Shown here one piece after another: positions 6,791 through 12,815 of a DNA stretch of 12,815 nt. The first letter of the stretch is position 1. Each line of letters starts with the position of its first letter. The stretch lies in assembly GCA_029933995.1 (NCBI GenBank), contig JAOZNB010000033.1, positions 1 to 12,815 on the forward strand, written 5' to 3'. The DNA comes from Candidatus Moraniibacteriota bacterium. Lineage in GTDB: Bacteria > Patescibacteriota > Minisyncoccia > Moranbacterales > GCA-2747515. The notes below the pieces were generated by a model that saw only the letters and a program-made list of their open reading frames with translations, searched no databases and was not told where the DNA came from. Position numbers and translations under genes: made by a program.

Positions 6791-7588
6791 ATGAAAATAA
6801 GATTATTAACATACAAAAAATGTTTTTTGGCATTTATGTATTTGATTGCTAAAAATAGTGAGGAAAGAGTTTTTCATATGGCCTACAAGCCAGAGTTAGA
6901 AGAAATAAATGTGCTTTTTTTGGCTATGGTATTAGATAGATCTGATACTAAATATTTGAATAACTTTTATTCAATGACAAAAAAAGATGTTATTGACTTT
7001 TATTCTGCTCAAGACACTCTTGTGCCAACATCTTGGTTGAATATTTTATTTAAACATTGTTCATTAACTATTCATAATAAGATGTTATCTTTTTTGATAA
7101 ATAGACTATATCCTACAAACAGTTGTAAACCGCCAACAATGTCCGATATGAATTCAACTATTGCTAAGCATGCCCTTATCCATTCTACTGATATTTCACA
7201 TTCGCCTAGACCACTAGCCCCTTCAGATAAATCTAGAAAATATGGAATGAACAAAGCTGTTACAAAAGCTAAGGCGAGAGTTGCAAAACAAATGTCAGAA
7301 AAGTCTTCTAAAAAAGTTTCTGTAACAAAAAAAATACCTAAACCTGCAAAAGAAACATTTCCGTCAAAAAAACATTTAATGGAAATCATTCAAAGCACTT
7401 TTACAGCTTCATTTATAAAATCTAATGAAGGTGCTTTCGTTTATAGTAAGAAGGGATTGCTAAAACATTTTGCAGTTCTTATGCCTGGTGTTAAGACAAC
7501 CATTGAAGTTAATCATTTTGTTTTTTCTGAAAAAAATGGTAAAAAAAATGACACCTTTGCAATTCCAAAAGGATTTGAGTTGGTGTAA
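6791..7588 (+). CDS. Unrecognised basic protein, orphan plus-strand gene
   Basis: I do not recognise this 265-residue protein. Three regions can be seen. An N-terminal part (about 30-108) looks helical and partly hydrophobic (EEINVLFLAMVLDR, SWLNILFKHC, MLSFLINRLY). A Lys/Ser/Ala-rich, low-complexity basic linker follows (about 145-195, with repeated KAKA, KKVS and KIPKPAK). A compact C-terminal part (about 195-265) ends PKGFELV. The basic linker could bind nucleic acid, but no HTH, nuclease or enzyme motif is visible. The start is ATG 6791, with GAGG at 6780-6783 seven bases upstream. An in-frame ATG at 6878 is possible because residues 1-29 look less protein-like; that segment is weakly signal-like but short. 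It has its own promoter and terminator and is the only plus-strand gene here. That suggests independent regulation or recent arrival. Confidence 0.82.
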   Translation: MKIRLLTYKKCFLAFMYLIAKNSEERVFHMAYKPELEEINVLFLAMVLDRSDTKYLNNFYSMTKKDVIDFYSAQDTLVPTSWLNILFKHCSLTIHNKMLSFLINRLYPTNSCKPPTMSDMNSTIAKHALIHSTDISHSPRPLAPSDKSRKYGMNKAVTKAKARVAKQMSEKSSKKVSVTKKIPKPAKETFPSKKHLMEIIQSTFTASFIKSNEGAFVYSKKGLLKHFAVLMPGVKTTIEVNHFVFSEKNGKKNDTFAIPKGFELV

Positions 7589-7596
7589 TAATGACC

Positions 7597-7634
7597 AAAG
7601 CTGTATCTGATATATTTATCAGATACAGCTTTTT
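7597..7634 (+). terminator. Intrinsic terminator, shared by the convergent orphan gene and pheT
   Basis: Perfect 16-bp inverted repeat: 7597-7612 pairs with 7617-7632 around the loop TATT. On the plus strand it begins eight bases after the stop at 7588 and runs into TTTT (7631-7634) then ATATAT. On the minus strand it lies 23 bases after the pheT stop, but only three U follow the stem. The main direction is therefore plus, with probable bidirectional use. Confidence 0.9.
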
Positions 7635-7655
7635 ATATATAATAAAGGTAGTGTT

Positions 7656-10046
7656 TTATTTTCTTAATTCAACATCAATATTATTTTCCAGCTCTTTTAT
7701 AATTATAGCAACCTTATCATCCACTTCCTTTGCTTTTAGTGTTTTATCATCTGCACCAAAAATTATATGAAATGCCATTGAGCGTTCACCTGTTTCTTTA
7801 TTTTGATATAAATCAAATAAATCTACATCTTTTATTAATTTTCCGCCTGCACTGTAAATTATTTTTTCTACATCATCCACGCGCACTCTGTCACCAACCA
7901 TCATTGATAAATCACGCGATATAAATGGATATTTTGCCAAAGATCCAAAGAAATTTTCTGATTTAACTTCTTTGAGTATTAACTCTATATCTAATTCACA
8001 CACAACAGCACGATTTTTTTTGAGTCCAAAATATTTAGCTGATTTTTTATCTATTTCTCCTAGCCATCCAATTACTTTACCATTTTCCATTTTAATAAGT
8101 GCTCGACGTGATGGATGTAAATTTGGCAAATGTTCTATATTTTCATCAAAAACGGTATCCAAATAGTATTTTTCAATATTAATTCTATCCAAAAGTACTT
8201 CTATCATTCCTTTCATCTCAAAAAATTGAGAACCTTCAGCATCTTTTGAGGCAACGAGACCACCAAGTACTAATTTTTCTTCTGGTAATGCACCTGCCTT
8301 TGGATCATAAATACGTCCAATTTCAAAAATCTGTACACGGTCAAAATAACTAAAATTCTTTTTTGCAAAACGCAACATATTTGGCATTAAAGTACGACGC
8401 ATAATAGCCTGCTCTGGATTCATAGGATTCATCAAAAATAAATGGGCTTCATCATTGAGTCCTATAGCTTTTGCGTCATCTGTCCCATAAAAAGAATAAC
8501 TACGCACCTCATCAAATCCACCATACACAAATATATCTTTAAGTGTACGTTCAAAAAATCGTGTTTCATTACGCTGGGGTGTTTGTACTGCACTTGTAAG
8601 TGGTTGTGGTTTAATCTTATTGTACCCATATATACGACCAATTTCTTCTATTAGATCCTCTTGAGAATGTAAATCTATTCGTACAGTTGGTACAGTAACC
8701 ACAAAATTTTGCTCATCAACTATATCAATGCTCATACCCAATCGCTCCAAAATACTTTTTATTTCATCGGTAGCAATTTCAACTCCCAATACCTTTGTAA
8801 CCTTATCTATTGCTAATGTTATAGTCCACGGTTTAATAGGGTTTGGATAATTATCCGTTACAGCAACAATTTTACCACCAGCCAACTCTATAATTAACTC
8901 AATTGCACGTGTTGTTGCAATATTTGCCAAATTTGTATCAATATCACGTTCAAAACGATATGCAGCGTCTGTCTGTAAATTATATTTACGTTGTGTAAGT
9001 CGAATAGAACTAGAACTAAACGAAGCAGATTCCAAAATAATATTTTTTGTATCATCTGTGATTGCACTGTCACTACCACCCATCACACCTGCAAGTGCAA
9101 TAGGTCTATTGCCATCTGTAATAACAATATCATCACTATCTAATTTTAATTCCTGCTCATCAAGTAATGTAATCTTTTCACCATCAGTTGCTTGACGTAT
9201 AGCAACTTGAGATACTTTTCCAGCATCAAAAGCATGTAATGGCTGTCCTGTTTCCAACATTACATAATTTGTAATATCTACAATATTATTAATTGGAGTA
9301 ATATCAGATGCTGAAAGTCGTGCTTTTAGCCACTCGGGAGATTCTTGTATTTGAATATTATTAATTTGTAACCCAATATATCTTCTGCAATTAGCTGTCT
9401 CAATTGCAATATGTAAATTACCCTCTGTCTTTAAACGTCTGTTATAATGAATATCTTTTTGATCAGTGCCTTCCAAAGCACAAATTTCATTTGCAATTCC
9501 GTTATAGCTTAAACAATCATGTCCACGATTAGGCAAAATGTCTAAATCAATAATCATATCATTCAATCCTGCATATTTTGCAAACTCTTCACCAACAGGT
9601 GCATCATCTGCCAAAACCATAATTCCCTCATGTTCAGTACCAATTCCAAGCTCATCCTCGGCACAGATCATCCCATTTGATTCAACACCTCTAATCTTAC
9701 TTTTTTTAATTTTAAAACCTTCTTTAATTCCTTCTTCTGAGTGAGAATCTGACAGTATAGCACCTACAAGTGCAACCGGAACCCTATGTCCCACTTCCAA
9801 ATTTGGTGCACCACAAACAATCTGTAATTCCTTGTCACCAACATTTACAGTAGCAACGTTAAGTCTATCAGCATCAGGATGTTTTTCTTTTGTCATCACT
9901 TCACCAATGATAATTTTACCCAAACCATTAGATAAATCTTCTACACCTTCAACCTCAAAACTATGCGTCATAAATAACTCAGCAAGTTCATTAACACTCT
10001 TTTTTGTCCCACTCAATTCCTTGAGCCAATTATAACTAAATTTCAT
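7656..10046 (-). CDS. pheT: Phenylalanine--tRNA ligase, beta subunit
   Basis: Large subunit of the (alpha-beta)2 enzyme that charges tRNA-Phe. It recognises the tRNA and carries the editing site. The 796-residue protein is complete. It starts MKFSYNWLKELSG and has an EMAP/OB tRNA-binding domain (about 40-150, with HPDADRLNVATVNVG and IVCGAPN). The B3/B4 editing domain follows (about 205-370, with RRYIGLQI, ITNYVMLETGQPLHAFDA, ALAGVMGG and DAAYRFERDID). Next are a B5 domain (about 395-470), a catalytic-like core with LIEEIGRIYGYNKI, and a C-terminal anticodon-binding FDX-ACB domain (about 703-796, with KYPFISRDLSMMV and MAFHIIFGADDKTL). It lies downstream of pheS on the same strand, but the gap is 207 bases, wide for this usually tight pair. 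No Shine-Dalgarno is seen. Confidence 0.97.
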   Translation of the reverse strand: MKFSYNWLKELSGTKKSVNELAELFMTHSFEVEGVEDLSNGLGKIIIGEVMTKEKHPDADRLNVATVNVGDKELQIVCGAPNLEVGHRVPVALVGAILSDSHSEEGIKEGFKIKKSKIRGVESNGMICAEDELGIGTEHEGIMVLADDAPVGEEFAKYAGLNDMIIDLDILPNRGHDCLSYNGIANEICALEGTDQKDIHYNRRLKTEGNLHIAIETANCRRYIGLQINNIQIQESPEWLKARLSASDITPINNIVDITNYVMLETGQPLHAFDAGKVSQVAIRQATDGEKITLLDEQELKLDSDDIVITDGNRPIALAGVMGGSDSAITDDTKNIILESASFSSSSIRLTQRKYNLQTDAAYRFERDIDTNLANIATTRAIELIIELAGGKIVAVTDNYPNPIKPWTITLAIDKVTKVLGVEIATDEIKSILERLGMSIDIVDEQNFVVTVPTVRIDLHSQEDLIEEIGRIYGYNKIKPQPLTSAVQTPQRNETRFFERTLKDIFVYGGFDEVRSYSFYGTDDAKAIGLNDEAHLFLMNPMNPEQAIMRRTLMPNMLRFAKKNFSYFDRVQIFEIGRIYDPKAGALPEEKLVLGGLVASKDAEGSQFFEMKGMIEVLLDRINIEKYYLDTVFDENIEHLPNLHPSRRALIKMENGKVIGWLGEIDKKSAKYFGLKKNRAVVCELDIELILKEVKSENFFGSLAKYPFISRDLSMMVGDRVRVDDVEKIIYSAGGKLIKDVDLFDLYQNKETGERSMAFHIIFGADDKTLKAKEVDDKVAIIIKELENNIDVELRK

Positions 10047-10253
10047 AAATTCTAGTATATTAGTAAGTAGTAAATTAGTAAATTTAAATTATTATTCTTT
10101 TAAGCATTTTTTACGAATGTAAGTCATATATATCATGTTAGTTTCATTAACTCTATTATAATATAGGAATTCAAGTTATTTTTATTCTCTATATTAGTCA
10201 TTACATCAAAAGTATTTTTTATTCATAATTTTAAATTATATTAGTTACTAAAT
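10047..10253. other. AT-rich pheS-pheT spacer with short direct repeats
   Basis: No gene is visible in these 207 bases, nor a clear terminator. TATATTAGT occurs three times (10056-10064, 10190-10198, 10237-10245). TTA[G/C]TAAATTTAAA occurs at both ends (10075-10088 and 10245-10258, 13 of 14 identical). The right copy overlaps the pheS stop codon. A minus-strand TATAAT (10160-10155) could be a pheT -10 with a leader of about 100 bases, but it has no good -35. The repeats may be debris of a duplication or lost insertion, or chance in AT-rich DNA. Confidence 0.45.
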
Positions 10254-11288
10254 TTAAAACTGTTTAGTAAACCTCACATCTCCACTATGAAATAATCTAA
10301 TATCATTAATCTTATATTTCATCATTGCTAATCGTTCCAATCCAAAACCCCAGGCAAATCCTTGATACACATCTCTATCATATCCTGCTGCTTCAAATAC
10401 ATTTTGATGTACCATACCTGCTCCGCCTACTTCTATCCATCCTGTACGTGAGCACGTAGAACATCCTTTCCCGCCACAGTTTGTGCATGATATATCAAAT
10501 TCAAATCCAGGTTCTACAAATGGGAAATAACTTGGTCGCAAGCGTGCTTTGATTTCTTGACCAAAAAACTCTGAGAAAAATGTTTCTGCTATGTAGAGAA
10601 AATTTGCCACACTTACATCTTCTCCTACCACCAATGCTTCAAATTGATGAAATGTGTGTTCATGTGAAGCGTCAGTCGCCTCATTACGAAATACTCGTCC
10701 AGGCACAATAATTCTAAAAGGTGGTTTGTGTTTTTCCATATACCGCACTTGTACCCCTGACGTTTGTGTTCGCATTACAGTTCCTGTGCCTTTTTTGCGT
10801 CCATCTTCTCGTGAAATCCAAAAAGTATCTTGCATATCACGCCCAGGATGATCATCGGGCATATTAATAGCATCAAAATTATATGACTCACTCTCGATAT
10901 CTGGTCCATCTGCAATTTCAAATCCCATAGAAGTAAAAGTGTCCTCTATATCTCTTTGTACGATGCTGAGTGGATGCAAATGACCATGTGCGTGTTTATG
11001 TCCAGGTGCTGTTACATCAATCCATTCTTTTTTCTCATCTATCACACTTTCAAGTGCAAGTTTTTTGTCATCAATTAAATGTTGAATTTCTTTTTTGGTA
11101 TCATTTGCCAATGGTCCAATCTTTTTTTTCTCTTCTGGTGACAAATCTTTTAATCCTTTCAATATCTCATTAAATGCACTTTTTTTACCCAAATAAGAAA
11201 CTCGAATTTCCTCGATAACTTCCAAGGTATCTGCATCAGAAATTTGTTCAACTGCATTATCTTTAATTTTTTGAATTTGTTCTTTCAT
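10254..11288 (-). CDS. pheS: Phenylalanine--tRNA ligase, alpha subunit
   Basis: Catalytic subunit of PheRS, a class II synthetase core. The 344 residues begin with a charged N-terminal helical arm (about 1-90). Then come the catalytic domain with HPLSIVQRDIEDTFTSMGFEI, motif 2 (about GTGTVMRTQTSGVQVRYME, then PGRVFRNEATDASHEHTFHQ) and motif 3 (GFAWGFGLERLAMMKY). It carries a four-cysteine knuckle, Cys268-x2-Cys-x4-Cys-x2-Cys279, just before GWIEVGGAGMVHQN, likely to hold zinc. PheS proteins of several phyla have such an insert, so it is a variant and not a new domain. An alternating histidine run at 97-105 (HKHAHGHLH) is denser than usual. No Shine-Dalgarno precedes ATG 11288, whose leader is nearly all A/T. 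It lies 97 bases downstream of tyrS. Confidence 0.97.
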   Translation of the reverse strand: MKEQIQKIKDNAVEQISDADTLEVIEEIRVSYLGKKSAFNEILKGLKDLSPEEKKKIGPLANDTKKEIQHLIDDKKLALESVIDEKKEWIDVTAPGHKHAHGHLHPLSIVQRDIEDTFTSMGFEIADGPDIESESYNFDAINMPDDHPGRDMQDTFWISREDGRKKGTGTVMRTQTSGVQVRYMEKHKPPFRIIVPGRVFRNEATDASHEHTFHQFEALVVGEDVSVANFLYIAETFFSEFFGQEIKARLRPSYFPFVEPGFEFDISCTNCGGKGCSTCSRTGWIEVGGAGMVHQNVFEAAGYDRDVYQGFAWGFGLERLAMMKYKINDIRLFHSGDVRFTKQF

Positions 11289-11318
11289 AAAAAAAATATT
11301 TAAATCAAATCTTTTTCT

Positions 11319-11327
11319 ATATTAACA
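11319..11327 (-). promoter_or_regulatory. Weak extended -10 candidate for pheS
   Basis: The minus strand reads TATGTTAATAT (11329-11319): a TGn extension with a -10 of TAATAT, four of six to consensus. It resembles the TATGTTATAAT motif seen elsewhere in the window. It is 31 bases before the pheS ATG. There is no -35 at 17 bases (CTTTAT). Read-through from tyrS is equally possible. Confidence 0.3.
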
Positions 11328-11360
11328 TATCAACAGAAAAAATAAAGGGAATGTCCTACG

Positions 11361-11378
11361 AAAATTCACAGGAATTTT
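11361..11378 (-). terminator. Small hairpin after tyrS, possible weak terminator
   Basis: AAAATTC (11361-11367) pairs with GAATTTT (11372-11378) around a 4-base loop, eight bases beyond the tyrS stop. The seven-pair stem is AT-rich and no continuous U-tract follows directly, although TTTATTTTTTC occurs about 15 bases further along the minus strand. Termination would be weak at best, so tyrS and pheS may be read together. Confidence 0.25.
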
Positions 11379-11385
11379 AAATGTT

Positions 11386-12591
11386 TTATAGCTCCAATTT
11401 GATGAAAAACTTCTTGCCAACTTTCACTACTTTGCCATCATCCCCTGCTACCAAAGCATATTTTGTATCAGTTATTGTATTTCCATCTATTGATACTCCG
11501 CCTTGCTCAATTTTTCTACGTGCATCACCTTTACTTGATGCACCTTCAACTGAAACAAGTAATTCTAAAATATCAATACCTTCTTGAGAATTATACACAG
11601 CAACATCTTCAGGAATTTCTTTTTTTGAAAATGTATTTATAAAAAAGTCCTTAGCCTCCTGTGCTTTTTGTTCATCATGAAAAAGTTTAGTAATTTCAAA
11701 AGCTAACTCTATTTTTGCATCACGAGGATTTTCCACTTTCATCATTTCTTCAATATTTTCTAAACTAAGTCTCGTACAACCCACCGCCAATGGTCGAATC
11801 ATCCCATCTGATTGAGACATCACAGCACCAAACAAATCAGTTGGTACTAAATCCAAAAATATACCTGTATTATTAGATTTCGACATTAATTGTCCAGTAA
11901 TTTCATCAGCTATCATATTATTTGCAATAACAAACTTTTCCTTACCTTTGAGCTTTTGCATCAAAGTTCGTCCTGCAAGAGCATTAAATATTTGATCTGT
12001 ACCACACATCTCTACATCAACATCCATAGCAACACTGTCATAACCTTGCATAAGCGGATACAGAAATTCATGTAGATAGATAGGCTTACCATCTTTTATT
12101 CTGTTTTCAAACATATCTCGCTCAAGCATTTGTTGTACTGTAAAATTACTTGCTAGTTCCAAGACTTCAGCCAAGTCTAACTTACCTAACCAGTCAGAGT
12201 TATATTTTATAAGAAAAGGATTTTCAGCATCATCAAAATCTACAATATTTTTAACTTGATTTTTCCAATCTTTAAAATTTGCCTGCACATCTGCAACAGT
12301 CTGCTTTACTCTTGTAGAAGACTTATCACTAGGGTCCCCAATCATGCCTGTAAAATCACCTATGAGAAATATAACTTGATGGCCTAATTGTCTAAAATCT
12401 TCCAGAACCAATAAATTTTGTGCATGTCCTAGGTGCAGAGATTTCGCCGTAGGATCAAAACCCATATAAAATTTCAATTTATCACCACTTAACAAACGTT
12501 CTTTGAACTTTTCCTTTGTCGGCAAAAAATCTTTTAATACACCCCTATCCAAAATTTCATCAATTTGCTGTTCTAATTTTTTATCTGTCAT
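11386..12591 (-). CDS. tyrS: Tyrosine--tRNA ligase (TyrZ-like type)
   Basis: Class I synthetase that charges tRNA-Tyr with tyrosine. The 401 residues show FYMGFDPTAKSLHLGHAQ (HIGH motif as HLGH, 53-56), then LIGDFTGMIGDPS and YPLMQGYDSV with CGTDQIFN (tyrosine-binding region). The KMSKS loop appears as LMSKS (235-239). A C-terminal S4-type RNA-binding domain follows (about 340-400, with SKGDARRKIEQGGVSIDG). The phrases HLGHAQNLLVL and MQGYDSVAMDVDVEMCGTDQ fit, from memory, the TyrZ branch better than the common TyrS branch, so the subgroup is inference. Length is normal. No Shine-Dalgarno is visible before ATG 12591. The leader contains competing hairpins and a U-tract. pheS and pheT follow on the same strand, making an aromatic-amino-acid tRNA-charging block. 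Confidence 0.97.
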   Translation of the reverse strand: MTDKKLEQQIDEILDRGVLKDFLPTKEKFKERLLSGDKLKFYMGFDPTAKSLHLGHAQNLLVLEDFRQLGHQVIFLIGDFTGMIGDPSDKSSTRVKQTVADVQANFKDWKNQVKNIVDFDDAENPFLIKYNSDWLGKLDLAEVLELASNFTVQQMLERDMFENRIKDGKPIYLHEFLYPLMQGYDSVAMDVDVEMCGTDQIFNALAGRTLMQKLKGKEKFVIANNMIADEITGQLMSKSNNTGIFLDLVPTDLFGAVMSQSDGMIRPLAVGCTRLSLENIEEMMKVENPRDAKIELAFEITKLFHDEQKAQEAKDFFINTFSKKEIPEDVAVYNSQEGIDILELLVSVEGASSKGDARRKIEQGGVSIDGNTITDTKYALVAGDDGKVVKVGKKFFIKLEL

Positions 12592-12603
12592 AAATGTTTA
12601 TTT

Positions 12604-12644
12604 AAAAAAAGTCCAACCAAGGATCAACACTAGGTTGTGCCTTG
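12604..12644 (-). promoter_or_regulatory. tyrS leader with competing hairpins and a U-tract (possible attenuator)
   Basis: In minus-strand RNA one hairpin pairs CAAGG (12644-12640) with CCTTG (12622-12618), enclosing an inner CAAC/GTTG stem with loop 12633-12629. A second pairs CAACC (12637-12633) with GGTTG (12618-12614). The two share bases, so they exclude each other. Seven U (12610-12604) follow the second hairpin after three bases and end 12 bases before the tyrS ATG. This resembles a terminator/antiterminator pair. No T-box or S-box signature was found, stems are short, and stability was not computed. Confidence 0.38.
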
Positions 12645-12682
12645 TGTGAAACAAAAATATTGGGTCTTTTCTATTTATTATA

Positions 12683-12691
12683 TGTTATAAT
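12683..12691 (+). promoter_or_regulatory. Extended -10 promoter, plus strand, reading toward the right edge
   Basis: TATGTTATAAT (12681-12691) gives a perfect TGnTATAAT extended -10 on the plus strand. No -35 is apparent at 17 bases (GGTCTT). It would drive a gene beginning at or beyond the right edge, with a leader of roughly 95-120 bases. The same 11-mer occurs in the glyA promoter. Confidence 0.55.
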
Positions 12692-12694
12692 ACA

Positions 12695-12723
12695 ATCATA
12701 CTAGCATAAACATCATTTTGCAA
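12695..12723 (-). promoter_or_regulatory. Candidate tyrS promoter
   Basis: Minus strand: TTGCAA (12723-12718, four of six) is 17 bases from TATGAT (12700-12695, five of six). The start would be near 12688, giving a leader of about 95 bases that contains the competing hairpins. A second possible -10, TATAAT at 12682-12677, lacks a -35. It overlaps the divergent plus-strand promoter, so the two could interfere. Confidence 0.45.
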
Positions 12724-12802
12724 GATGTAATAATCCCTTAAATAAAGCACCTTTCAGCTCAGTATATTCCAATCCTAGAAATACCCTCAAATGAATAATA
12801 GC

Positions 12803-12807
12803 GGAGG
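12803..12807 (+). promoter_or_regulatory. Shine-Dalgarno at the right edge for a gene starting just outside
   Basis: GGAGG on the plus strand leaves eight bases (12808-12815) to the window edge, so a start codon at 12816 would be ideally placed. An ATG at 12791 also opens a frame (MNNSGGRF) that runs off the edge. The Shine-Dalgarno lies inside that frame, which makes the outside start more likely. Nothing can be said about the product. Confidence 0.45.
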
Positions 12808-12815
12808 ACGATTTT

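Noticed and set aside
7072..7389. Minus-strand frame of 105 residues opposite the orphan gene
   Set aside because: The plus-strand frame is longer and has a matching promoter, Shine-Dalgarno and terminator. The minus frame has none of these and lies opposite it.
10047..10253. Small hidden gene or tRNA in the pheS-pheT spacer
   Set aside because: No open frame of useful length, no cloverleaf-like arms and no GC-rich stems. The region is AT-rich repeat-like sequence.
12592..12700. T-box riboswitch upstream of tyrS
   Set aside because: The minus-strand leader is short and has no recognisable T-box core, specifier stem or conserved antiterminator bulge. Only simple competing hairpins and a U-tract are visible.
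1..12815. CRISPR array, insertion sequence, prophage or defence cassette
   Set aside because: No regularly spaced repeats, transposase motifs, long terminal inverted repeats or known defence proteins were seen. All but two proteins belong to housekeeping families.

Overview
The window is AT-rich and holds a compact run of housekeeping genes, almost all on the minus strand. It looks like a small bacterial genome. The CTP synthase N-terminal region (GGVMSGVGKG, then NVDAGTMNPTEHGEVFV) and its GGTIGEYQ motif resemble, from memory, the form common in Patescibacteria (CPR / Parcubacteria-like lineages). That placement is inference from recalled family patterns, not a search. Two genes (galU and the first rmlA-like gene) end in TGA at the expected protein length, so UGA is a normal stop here. 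This argues against the UGA-recoding groups SR1/Absconditabacteria and Gracilibacteria.

Layout in the direction of minus-strand transcription, from the right edge. First comes a translation block: tyrS (12591-11386), pheS (11288-10254) and pheT (10046-7656). Next is the only plus-strand gene, an unrecognised 265-residue protein (6791-7588), which converges on pheT and shares a strong hairpin terminator with it. A divergent promoter region (about 6636-6790) separates this orphan from glyA (6635-5400). glyA is followed closely by an rmlA-like sugar-1-phosphate nucleotidylyltransferase (5363-4554). After an intrinsic terminator comes a second, diverged rmlA-like paralogue (4379-3555) with its own leader and Shine-Dalgarno. 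A second strong terminator follows. The last unit is galU (3451-2585), a two-TM/GAF-like unknown (2575-1901), rplI (1890-1447) and pyrG (from 1346, running off the left edge).

How the genes fit together: tyrS and pheST charge tRNAs and rplI is a ribosomal protein. glyA supplies one-carbon units and glycine, and pyrG makes CTP. galU and the two rmlA-like enzymes make activated sugars for surface glycans. No rmlB, rmlC, rmlD or glycosyltransferase is visible nearby.

Regulatory signals include two clear intrinsic terminators, one convergent terminator and several extended -10 promoters sharing TATGTTATAA. There is also a 20-bp G.U-containing hairpin between rplI and pyrG, and a leader with competing hairpins and a U-tract before tyrS. 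I saw no rRNA, tRNA, CRISPR array, transposase or defence system. The least explained items are the orphan plus-strand gene, the two-TM/GAF-like protein and the two leader structures.
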